A stretch of 64,000 nt of DNA, from the NCBI GenBank assembly GCA_963834515.1, contig CAWICB010000002.1, positions 1,173,501 to 1,237,500 on the forward strand, given 5' to 3'. Shown here piece by piece: positions 57,500 to 64,000 of the stretch (the stretch's first letter is position 1; each line of letters starts with the position of its first letter). This stretch comes from RYN-230 sp963834515 (GTDB taxonomy: Bacteria; Actinomycetota; Actinomycetes; Streptosporangiales; Streptosporangiaceae). The notes under the pieces are model-generated. The model worked only from the letters and a program-made list of their open reading frames with translations, searched no databases and was not told where the DNA came from. Made by a program: the position numbers and the translations under genes.

Positions 57500-59070
57500 C
57501 AATGCCACTTAGTTAAGGCTAAGCAACGATCGGGTGCCGGATCTGCAGCACCGGGTCGTGCGCGTGACCCGTCTGGCCGGCCTGTTTTACGGGGTAAGTG
57601 CGTCCTTTGTATTTCTTGATGACGCGAGGGTAGGTCCGCTTGCGTCGGCCTTTACCGACTCTTTCGAGGATCTCCCGGATCGCCATGGCCTTGGCGGTGG
57701 TGAGTCGTCCGGGGGGAAAATGCCGCTTGGTCGGTGACCTGGCGGCGGACCACGTTGATACTTCGGATGAAGGACAGCCTGTCGGGATCAACCCCGGCTG
57801 ATTCGGCGGCCTCGGCCATCAGCGAGCGTATGGCGTAGTGGGCCAGCAGCAGGCCCCACAACTCCTGGCGAACGAGTTCCGGGGACTTCGAGCGGAGCCC
57901 GCTGCCAGGCTCGAGCATTTGGGTCTCGATCTCTTTCAGGGCTATCTCGTATTCCCAGCGCTGCTGGTAAGCCGCGGCCAGCTCGGCGGCGGTCAGGTCA
58001 TCGGGGTCGAGGATCGTGGTGATCAGCCGGAAGACCTCTGCCTCACTGCTGCTTGCGGCCGCGGTAACGGTGTATTCAATCACCCGTACCGGGATGTGGG
58101 TGGCCTGCCTGGGATCCTTGACGGCGGACAACGGGATCTGGAACCCGCTGCTGCGGGTGCCCCTGGAACTGATAACGGATATGTAAGATCCGTCTGGCAG
58201 GACTTCACTGGCTGGCAGCTTAATGCCGGAGGCGACCCGGAACAGCAGGTCAGCGCAGGAAGCAAGGAATTCGGCCCACAGCTGGAAACTGTAGAAACCC
58301 CGGTCAGCGATCACCAGCATTCCCGGCTCCAGCGACGGTGCCAGCTTTTCGGCGATCTCCCGCTCGCCCACGCTGACCGTGCCTATTTCAGCGGCCACCA
58401 CGGCATGCGTTCCGCATTCACCAAGGCCGACGACCTGGATCTGCGGGAACGGGCGCCTGGTCAGCCCGCCGGGGCGGCCGAATCCCTCGATATTGGCCGG
58501 GGTGTCGGGCACATCCAGCTTTACCCCGTCAATCGCCATGAGCCGGCGCGCTCCGAGCCAGGCGCCGGGCGTTCCCGCCACGGCCAGCGGTTCTGCCCCC
58601 CGCTCGAATAGCATCTTCAGCGGCGCCTCACCCAGCCGGTCCCGCGCCTGGGAGATGGCGCCGGTGGTAGGCACTGCCCATTCCTTCTGCCAGCCGCGCA
58701 TGAACTGCAGCCCTCCGGTCAGCCGCCGCATCACCTCTTCATAGCCATCCCGGAATATTGCCATGGCCATCACGAAATACACGACGACATGGGCTGGAAG
58801 GAGACGGGACCGTTTCTGCCTGCGGCCCGTCTCTGCCAGGATCTCATCCACCAGGTCCCTTGGCACCAGGCGGGTCAGCACACCGATACCTATCCGGTCG
58901 GTAAGCTGCCCGCCTCCTGAAGCCGCATCGTCCACGACGCAGAAGGTAGTACGTCAAGGACGAGAAGGGAAGAATGTCCGGCAATTAAGCAGGAAATCCA
59001 CAGAACCCGGGCGTGTCACCCTGTGGAAATGTGAATACTAACTCCATCCCAGCTTAACTAAGCGGCATTG
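57500..59070 (-). mobile_element. IS4-family insertion sequence (1571 bp) with 10-bp target duplication
   Basis: Terminal inverted repeats caatgcc-r-cttagttaag (left at 57500, right ending at 59070). Direct repeats ctatcacgac occur at 57490-57499 and 59071-59080. Removing the element and one repeat restores the host gene frame. Confidence 0.93.
57519..58935 (-). CDS. IS4-family transposase, one frameshift
   Basis: About 471 residues. The Asp are in AIDGVKLDVPD and LVIADRGFYSFQLW; the YREK box is YQQRWEYEIALKEIE. A frame change at about 57718 in a ttttcccccc run separates the body from the conserved C-terminus (LTTAKAMAIREILERVGKGRRKRTYPRV). One base would fix it. The N-terminal KRSRLLPAHVVVYFVMAMAIF fits IS4 members. 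Confidence 0.88.
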
Positions 59071-59191
59071 CTATCACGACAGGTGGGCGGACTTCCAGAT
59101 CCATCGCCAGGGGTGCGGTCGTGAGTTCTTTGAGTATGCCGGGGAGTTCAGGGCCTGGGTAGAAGCTGGTTGTCCAGTAGCAGAGTCATAA

Positions 59192-59523
59192 CCATCCCTC
59201 ACAAGTACACTAAGACAGAGGTTCCGCACCCTAATGAATTAACTTGTCAAGTTGCAGTCCCCCTCGACGGGTGATCCAACTACGGCAGGGTTGCAATTTG
59301 GGTTGCAGTTCGCCGCCGTTCAACTCAGTTCACCGCGGTTCGCACACCCGGCTTGACCTGCGGCATGAACACCCGCGAACTCTGGCGGACTCGCTCCGCT
59401 CAAGCTTTTAATTGGCGGCTTCGGCGTGGAGCCGGGCAGGAACAGGGCGGGTCGGCAGCAACGGTTCGATGTGCCCGCCGCAAGTGGAGCCATTGCCAGG
59501 CACAGCTTGAGTTCTCGTCTGGG
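59192..59523. other. Intergenic stretch with repeat copy
   Basis: About 330 nt without a gene. It includes the second acttgtcaagttgca at 59242-59256 and further gttgca motifs downstream. Confidence 0.45.
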
Positions 59524-59745
59524 TCAGGTCATCAGGCCCTCTGCTCGTCGGATCTGATCGCGTAGATCCACGGCATCCTCACCGCGTACAACGACGGGCG
59601 GGCTGGTACGAGGGCGGCTGGCGTAGACCAGCCCGCAGATGCCACGCCAGACGTGCCAGTGCGGGAACTCTGCCGCGTAGGGCCACCACTCTGGGATCTC
59701 GTCGTAGCTGGTCCCCAGAGTCTGAGGCGGTTGTTCGTTGCTCAC
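59524..59745 (-). CDS. Small conserved hypothetical protein
   Basis: 73 residues. The WHVWRGICGLVYASR and SPPVVVRGEDAVDLRDQIRRAE segments match a small protein common beside regulators in Streptomyces-type integrative elements. Function unknown. GTG 59745 gives the expected N-terminus (SNEQPPQTLG). It diverges from the GntR gene. Confidence 0.7.
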   Translation of the reverse strand: MSNEQPPQTLGTSYDEIPEWWPYAAEFPHWHVWRGICGLVYASRPRTSPPVVVRGEDAVDLRDQIRRAEGLMT

Positions 59746-59860
59746 GGCGCCTCCCGACCAGTTCACAAAGTTGTGCTTAGCAGCATAGAGCAGATCAGGA
59801 CAGAGCAGAGCAGATATACCACGTGGCCAACTCTGATCTGGGGTGATCTAAGTTGATCAT

Positions 59861-60100
59861 GTGACCGTTGATCACGGAGCACCGGAACCGGCCTACCAGC
59901 AACTGGCTGCCATCCTCCGGGACAGGATCGGCCAGGGTGAGTGGCGGAATGGCCCACTGCCGTCCGTGAAGCAGCTCCAGCAGGAGCATGACGTTGGTCG
60001 CGATACCGTACTGCGCGCTGTCGAGATCCTTCGCGATGAGGGCCTGGTCTTCACGGTCCCGCGCCGTGGCACCTATGTCAGTCCAGATCCAGGTAGTTGA
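59861..60100 (+). CDS. GntR-type winged-helix regulator (HTH only)
   Basis: 79 residues, only the DNA-binding domain: AYQQLAAILRDRIGQGEW, LPSVKQLQQEHDVGRDTVLRAVEIL, GLVFTVPRRGTYV. It lacks an effector domain, like the small KorSA-type repressors of actinomycete integrative elements. Start GTG 59861. Upstream DNA (59790-59880) has several tgatc and agagcag repeats that could be its operator. Confidence 0.82.
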   Translation: MTVDHGAPEPAYQQLAAILRDRIGQGEWRNGPLPSVKQLQQEHDVGRDTVLRAVEILRDEGLVFTVPRRGTYVSPDPGS

Positions 60101-60200
60101 CTGCCTCAGCTCAATCGGGATCGGCTAAGCGATCGACGGCCACCACCTCAGTCAAGGACGTTGGTCCAGAAGTTGACTAACGGTGTCTATACTTCTAACT

Positions 60201-60500
60201 ATGACGATTGCGTCAACGCCCGTGCCTCTGTCCGAGGCCAAGGCACGCCTGTCTGAGCTGGCCAGGCGGGTACGCCAGCAGCACGAGCGGATTACCCTGA
60301 CCCGCAATGGAGAGCCCGAGGCCGTCTTGCTGTCAGTGGACGACCTTGAGGGCCTAGAAATGACCCTGGAGATCCTCGGTGACACCGAGGCTGTCGCGCG
60401 TATCTCCGAGAGCCTGGCAGCTCTGGGGCGGGGTGAGCCTGGCGCTGATATGGCCACCGTTCGGCAGGATCTGGCCCGGCGCCGCGTCACCGGGACGTGA
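60201..60500 (+). CDS. Phd/YefM-type antitoxin
   Basis: 99 residues. The N-terminal VPLSEAKARLSELARRVRQQHERITLTRNGEPEAVLLS is a Phd/YefM DNA-binding fold; the C-terminal acidic helix binds the toxin. It overlaps the toxin start by GTGA. ATG 60201 is taken rather than the upstream GTG. Confidence 0.85.
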   Translation: MTIASTPVPLSEAKARLSELARRVRQQHERITLTRNGEPEAVLLSVDDLEGLEMTLEILGDTEAVARISESLAALGRGEPGADMATVRQDLARRRVTGT

Positions 60501-60790
60501 CGACCAAACCTCCGCAGCGGTACGAGGTCCGGTTCCAGCCTGCCGCGCGGCGAGCAATCGCCCAGCGGCTTCCGGAAGCCGTTGCCGCGGCTGTGCTGGA
60601 GTTCTGTGATGCCGCGCTAGCGGTCAACCCGCAGCGAGTCGGCAAGCCACTGTTCGGACCGCTTGCTGGCTGTCACGGCGCCCGGCGCGGTACGTACCGC
60701 ATCGTCTACCGGATCGATGAGAACAGCCGCGTGGTCCATGTCCTCGATATCGACCACCGTTCAGAGATCTACGGTCGCTCACAGCAGTGA
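60497..60790 (+). CDS. RelE/ParE-family toxin
   Basis: 97 residues. FQPAARRAIAQRLPEA, KPLFGPLAGCHGARRGTYRIVYRIDE and HVLDIDHRSEIY are typical of RelE mRNA interferases, with the basic core Arg residues present. The coupled antitoxin precedes it. It lies close to the far att site, where it may stabilise the island. Confidence 0.87.
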   Translation: MTTKPPQRYEVRFQPAARRAIAQRLPEAVAAAVLEFCDAALAVNPQRVGKPLFGPLAGCHGARRGTYRIVYRIDENSRVVHVLDIDHRSEIYGRSQQ

Positions 60791-60933
60791 CCCACGAGAG
60801 GCGTTACACGTGCGCGGCACCAGTCAGCACCAAGCTTGATCATGCCAAATACGTGCCCAAATGGGCGCTCCCATGATCGTGCCAGTTCGCGTCTGCCCAG
60901 GTCAGACACTCTAAGGTCAGCTCTTAGCGGGCT

Positions 60934-61025
60934 GGACTCATAATCCGTCGGCCATGCGTTCGAGCCCCACCCGCCCCACTCATCGAAGCCTCCGCTAAGC
61001 CAAGGGGCTTCGACCTGCGGAAACG
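60934..61025. repeat. att site 2 (tRNA-Met 3' half copy)
   Basis: ggactcataatccgtcgg through ccgccccactcatcgaagcctc, then cgacctgcggaaacgc at 61011-61026. It differs from the tRNA in three positions of the T-arm side and lacks a 5' half, so it is not a tRNA gene. Confidence 0.85.
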
Positions 61026-61098
61026 CTGGACTGCTGCGATCTTCGATCCTGCACGGCCGTGCAGCCGTATGCGTCCCCAGGCTGTCATCTGGTACATG

Positions 61099-61602
61099 TC
61101 AGGGTGGGCCGTCCCTTGCCAGCCGCGACAGCACGTCTACCCCAGCTGGGGATCGTTCGCTCGCGAAGCGCTTCACTTCCTGGAAACCGAGGCCTGCGTG
61201 AAGGTGAAGCGATGCGACGTTATCGGCCCCGGCCACATAGAACGCCTCGTCGGTCCGGGAGAAAGCCCAGCGCAGGCGGGCCCGTGTCAGCGCACGGGCG
61301 ATACCCCGGCGCCGCCATGCCGGTGCCACCAGAACGCCGCCAAGGTAGTAGCCAGCCGGAGTTCCTGCACCTGCCTCACCGGCTGCCAACTCGATAACCC
61401 TGCCATAGGCCACCACCTGGGTATTCACCGTGGCCACGAACATCTGGCGCCGGTCACCGCTGATGTCGGCGGCGAACTGCTCGCCGCGGTCACCGGGCTT
61501 GACCCCAAGGACGCGTACGGCCAGTTCGACGGCAGGCACGACCTCTGCCTTCGTAAGCGGTTTGATCCGCACGGCGCCCTCGAGCATGCCATCGCCTGAC
61601 AT
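61099..61602 (-). CDS. GNAT-family N-acetyltransferase
   Basis: 167 residues. The acetyl-CoA motif VLVAPAWRRRGIARALTRARL and the late SLHLHAGLGFQEV are classic GNAT. ATG 61602 is the first start; an internal Met 5 codons later is possible. Substrate unknown. Confidence 0.85.
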   Translation of the reverse strand: MSGDGMLEGAVRIKPLTKAEVVPAVELAVRVLGVKPGDRGEQFAADISGDRRQMFVATVNTQVVAYGRVIELAAGEAGAGTPAGYYLGGVLVAPAWRRRGIARALTRARLRWAFSRTDEAFYVAGADNVASLHLHAGLGFQEVKRFASERSPAGVDVLSRLARDGPP

Positions 61603-61762
61603 ACAGGCAGTCCTACCCTAGGGACCACTTGGGGACCACACGCAGTACATTCGTCCGGACAACCACACGTCGGTATACCTGCCGCCCCCCATGGGGGTGA
61701 CCGGACCGACCAACGGAGACGCCTAATTCCATCTCTGGGTCAGAGGTTGCCGGAGTTGGGGA

Positions 61763-62017
61763 TTAGATCGAATTGATGGTCTCAGTTCGGTTCATCTCGT
61801 ACTCATCTTGAGTCAGCAGGCCAGCATTCCGAAGCTCTTGTAGCGTCCCCAGCCTTGTTGCCGGATCACTTCCGGCCTCTGGCGTCGCCGGGGCGGCAGG
61901 CGCCTGAGTGGATCGGATCGCTGCAAGGGGACGGGACAAGTCAATCCGGAGCTGCGCAGGGGCCGCCTTGGTATAAAGAAGGAAGAGCTCGCATCCGGTT
62001 CCTTGTATCCGCAGCAA
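61763..62017 (-). CDS. SHOCT-domain protein, possibly truncated
   Basis: 84 residues. The C-terminal RLGTLQELRNAGLLTQDEYEMN is a SHOCT motif, typical of oligomerisation tails. The N-terminal 45 residues look like the end of a larger domain, and only TTG is available at 62017, so the 5' part may be missing. Confidence 0.5.
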   Translation of the reverse strand: MLRIQGTGCELFLLYTKAAPAQLRIDLSRPLAAIRSTQAPAAPATPEAGSDPATRLGTLQELRNAGLLTQDEYEMNRTETINSI

Positions 62018-62040
62018 CCGTGATCAGCGAGCTGGCGGGT

Positions 62041-62568
62041 TCAGCCGCGCTCCCACTGGATGAGGTCATCCCATCTGGGTCCGCCGTGGCGTCGCATGGC
62101 GGGGGGCTGTTCCCTGGCCGGATGGCCGAGACAGATGATCAACTCGGGCCACACCTCAGCGGGCAGCTTGAGAATCGTGGCGAGGGCCGCGCGGCTGAAG
62201 GAGGTGACCGGTCCTGCGCCCAGCCCGAGGCTCTGTGCCGCGAGCAGCACGGTCGCCGTCGCGGTGCCCACATCGATGTGAGGCCCGCGGTTGGCCGGTG
62301 GGAAGCCATAGTTACGCACCTGGGCCCAATCAACGCATACGACAATCGCGGCCGTCGGACGTTGAAGCATCCCAGGTGAGACCATCCGCACCGCGCGCAG
62401 GAGCGAAGGCCGCGTGACAACGACATATCGGTGAATTCGCCGGTTCCCGGCATGAGGAGCGTAGCGAACACTGTCGAGTATGGTCTGGAGTTGTTCGTGC
62501 TCGACAGGAGCATCGGTTAGGGCCCGCACGACCCGGCGGGTACGGATCGCGTGGAGCACGTCGTTCAC
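62041..62568 (-). CDS. Nitroreductase-family flavoprotein
   Basis: 175 residues. FMN-binding RTRRVVRALTD, YAPHAGNRRIHRYVVV and SLGLGAGPVTSF mark the nitroreductase fold. GTG 62568 is preferred because it overlaps the preceding gene's stop as GTGA; an in-frame ATG exists at 62622. Confidence 0.82.
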   Translation of the reverse strand: MNDVLHAIRTRRVVRALTDAPVEHEQLQTILDSVRYAPHAGNRRIHRYVVVTRPSLLRAVRMVSPGMLQRPTAAIVVCVDWAQVRNYGFPPANRGPHIDVGTATATVLLAAQSLGLGAGPVTSFSRAALATILKLPAEVWPELIICLGHPAREQPPAMRRHGGPRWDDLIQWERG

Positions 62569-62903
62569 GCTGACCTGTCCAGGCCTAGCGAGCGCACCAG
62601 ATATTCGGCGACGGTCCGGCACAGAGCGTCGAGTCGCTCAACGTATCCGGCTGGATCGCCAGCCTGGATGGCTGTTTCCGAGAATCCCTGCCGGATTTCC
62701 CGCAAGAGTGGCCGCAATCTGGCACTCGCATTTGGCTCGGCCATCTCGGCCAGTCGCCCTGCTGCGGTGAGCAGGCGCATTGGCGCGTACTCGGCTGCCT
62801 CGTCCACTTGCGTACGAGCGGCGGTCACCAGATAGACCAGTAGCTCGACTGCGCCGCCCTCATCCAGCACGCGCACGGACTTGTCTTCCAGCTCAGAGAT
62901 CAT
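62565..62903 (-). CDS. Hypothetical helical protein upstream of the nitroreductase
   Basis: 112 residues from ATG 62903 (ISELEDKSVRVLDEGGAVELL), almost all helical, with LLTAAGRLAEM and ALCRTVAEYLV. It resembles the small partner proteins encoded beside actinobacterial nitroreductase-like genes. Family not recognised. An upstream in-frame start at 62999 is possible. Confidence 0.6.
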   Translation of the reverse strand: MISELEDKSVRVLDEGGAVELLVYLVTAARTQVDEAAEYAPMRLLTAAGRLAEMAEPNASARLRPLLREIRQGFSETAIQAGDPAGYVERLDALCRTVAEYLVRSLGLDRSA

Positions 62904-63067
62904 GGGATGTCCCGCCCGCCTTTCCTCACCAGCCCCGTGCGAATCTGCATACCTCCTGGCTCCGATCACATCATGAGTTGGTCCCGCCCTCCGATCCATC
63001 CGGCACTGAGCGTGCCTAGCCTCAACCCTGGTGGGCCGGATCAGCTAGCCATCAGGCAGCGCGCGCT

Positions 63068-63155
63068 GACTCATAATCCGTCGGTCGTGGGTAGAGCCCA
63101 CCCGACCCACTCTGCAATACCCCAAGCTACGTGCTATATGACCTGCGGAAACGCC
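63068..63155. repeat. att site 3 (tRNA-Met 3' half copy, degraded)
   Basis: gactcataatccgtcggtcgtggg at 63068-63091 matches the tRNA exactly, then diverges (gtagagccc) and ends with gacctgcggaaacgcc at 63140-63155. Confidence 0.75.
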
Positions 63156-63251
63156 CTCGGCATTTATGATCTTGCCCGACAAGAACAGATGTATATGAGG
63201 TGCTGGCCGCTCGCCTCGTGCCTTACCATCCAGCCCATGAACGAGAGGGTC

Positions 63252-64000
63252 ATGAACGAGCGAGCTCTGGCCGTCAGCGTGCCCGGCGGCGAGCTCATCG
63301 GCGTGCGATCCGGGTCAGGCCGGCCGCTGCTCGTCTTCCACGGCGGGCCGGCCGTAAACGACTACAGCGACTGGTTCGCCGCCGAACTGGCGGGCTGGGA
63401 TGCGCTCCGCTATACCCAGCGTGGCGTCGCCCCGTCGGTAACCGAAGGCCCGTTCACCATCGAGCAACACGTTTCCGACGCGCTGGCCGTGCTCGACCAG
63501 CACGGGGTGGCCGCCGCTACGGTGCTCGGTCACAGCTGGGGCGGGTACCTTGCCATGCAGCTGGCCGCGCGGGCACCCGGCCGGGTAAACGCGCTGGTGC
63601 TCGCCGACCCTCTCGGTGCGGTGGGCGACGGCGGTCTGGCCGGTTTTGGGACTGAGCTGGAGGCGCGGGCGACGCTGGAAGCCCGGGCCAGGATCGCGGA
63701 ACTGGACAGGCTCAGTGCCACCAGCAAGGAGCAGGAGGCCGCAGCGGCGCTGGAGTATTTCCGGCTGGAGTGGCCTGGCTATTTCGCGGTTCCGGCTGAT
63801 GCGCCGCCGGTCCCGGACACGGTGCGGGTGGGCCCGGAGGGTTTTGAGCAGACATCCGCGTCGATCGCCGAGGCCGTCGAGCGCGGTGACCTGCCGGGCT
63901 TGCTGGGCGGATTCACCGGACCGGTGGAGGTTGTCGCAGGGGAGTGCAGCCCGCTCCCGCGGCAGGCAGCCGAGGCCACAGCCACGGTGTTCCCTGACGC
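63252..64000 (+). CDS. Alpha/beta hydrolase (prolyl aminopeptidase-like), runs off the window end
   Basis: The first 249 codons are visible, with no stop before the edge. The HGGP oxyanion motif lies in VFHGGPAVNDY, then YTQRGVAPS and the nucleophile elbow GHSWGGYLA. This arrangement matches proline iminopeptidase-type hydrolases. ATG 63252 has GAGAGG 4-9 nt upstream; ATG 63237 is in frame but lacks one. Confidence 0.85.
   Translation, partial: MNERALAVSVPGGELIGVRSGSGRPLLVFHGGPAVNDYSDWFAAELAGWDALRYTQRGVAPSVTEGPFTIEQHVSDALAVLDQHGVAAATVLGHSWGGYLAMQLAARAPGRVNALVLADPLGAVGDGGLAGFGTELEARATLEARARIAELDRLSATSKEQEAAAALEYFRLEWPGYFAVPADAPPVPDTVRVGPEGFEQTSASIAEAVERGDLPGLLGGFTGPVEVVAGECSPLPRQAAEATATVFPD

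Larger units (their letters stand above)
56696..59191 (+). pseudogene. Two-HTH DNA-binding protein, split by an IS4-type element
   Basis: The restored protein has 304 residues: 268 codons (56696-57499), then 36 (59081-59191) after removing the IS and one target copy; the frame continues exactly (...PYHD-RWADFQIHRQGCGREFF...). Two HTH motifs are seen at the N-terminus: AKEAARLSISQPQMSTLLSGKK and YEAAAEEFGVTPQMVNRILRAW. The C-terminal 200 residues are basic and match no family I know. As it stands the 5' part runs on into the IS and ends at 57619. The palindrome upstream suggests it was an autoregulator. Confidence 0.75.
45246..60991. mobile_element. Integrative element 1 at tRNA-Met
   Basis: Bounded by the tRNA 3' half and its copy at 60934-60991 (3 mismatches in 58). 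It carries integrase and excisionase next to the tRNA, a GntR-type regulator near the far end, a RelBE pair, several IS elements and a group II intron. The layout recalls actinomycete integrative elements (pSAM2-like) that have lost their replication and transfer genes; none of those genes is seen. Confidence 0.75.
60934..63091. mobile_element. Accretion segment 2 between att copies 2 and 3
   Basis: About 2.1 kb between two tRNA-end copies. It holds acetyltransferase, SHOCT, nitroreductase and hypothetical genes but no integrase, suggesting a remnant or passenger segment. Confidence 0.5.

Noticed and set aside
60161..60193. Sigma-70-like promoter before the RelBE pair
   Set aside because: ttgact and tatact are present but only 9 nt apart, and other pairings have poor spacing.
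60934..60980. A second tRNA-Met gene
   Set aside because: Only the anticodon-to-3' half is present and the T-arm is mutated; it is an attachment-site copy.
63068..63110. A third tRNA-Met gene
   Set aside because: The 5' half is missing and the acceptor side is degraded; it is an attachment-site copy.

Overview
The window is GC-rich actinobacterial chromosome, probably from an uncultured-type or slow-growing actinomycete (Streptosporangiales/Frankia-like is my inference). Supporting evidence is the strong G/C third-position bias, frequent GTG starts, a DUF4193 protein, a complete conservon (sensor kinase, roadblock, DUF742, small GTPase), a coproporphyrin-type ferrochelatase with a cysteine-rich tail, a GuaB1-type enzyme and a textbook GlnR box before an ammonium transporter gene.

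Layout. 0-1.3 kb: an SDR oxidoreductase and a VOC protein. 1.3-11.5 kb: one minus-strand operon (LacI regulator, two Opp/Dpp-type permeases, two ATPases, a lipoprotein solute binder, a GH3 beta-glucosidase), headed by two identical LacI operators that lie in a 23-bp inverted repeat. 12.0-13.7 kb: amt behind a three-part GlnR site. 14-16.4 kb: a ThDP enzyme overlapped with a cyclase-family hydrolase. 16.5-17.2 kb: a PIN toxin with its antitoxin. 17.2-25.3 kb: LLM oxidoreductase, alpha/beta hydrolase, SMP-30 lactonase, GuaB1, Na+/H+ antiporter, TetR, aldonolactone oxidase. 25.4-30 kb: lytic transglycosylase, ferrochelatase, IMPase and a pseudokinase-like membrane protein. 30-39.6 kb: DUF4193, amidohydrolase, aldo/keto reductase, acetamidase with APC permease, polysaccharide deacetylase, FHA protein and acyl-CoA dehydrogenase. 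40.3-45.1 kb: the conservon.

An elongator tRNA-Met at 45.2 kb is the port of an integrative island. A frameshifted tyrosine integrase and an excisionase sit next to it. Imperfect copies of the tRNA 3' half recur at 60.9 and 63.1 kb, so the region looks like two tandem accretions (45.3-60.9 and 61.0-63.1 kb). Inside are a group II intron lodged in the stop codon of an IS5-type transposase, a second IS5-type element, an IS4-type element with a 10-bp target duplication that splits a two-HTH gene, an IS4 remnant, a GntR regulator, a RelBE pair and several small unknown genes. After the third att copy, core-like sequence resumes with an alpha/beta hydrolase that runs off the end.

Two window-wide features deserve attention. 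First, a GC-rich repeat family sits at gene ends and, in frame, inside the GH3 enzyme. Second, about a dozen genes are broken by single-base shifts, often in G or C runs, and densest at 24-32 kb. That pattern points to consensus indels rather than real decay, so most of these genes are described as one locus with the break positions given.
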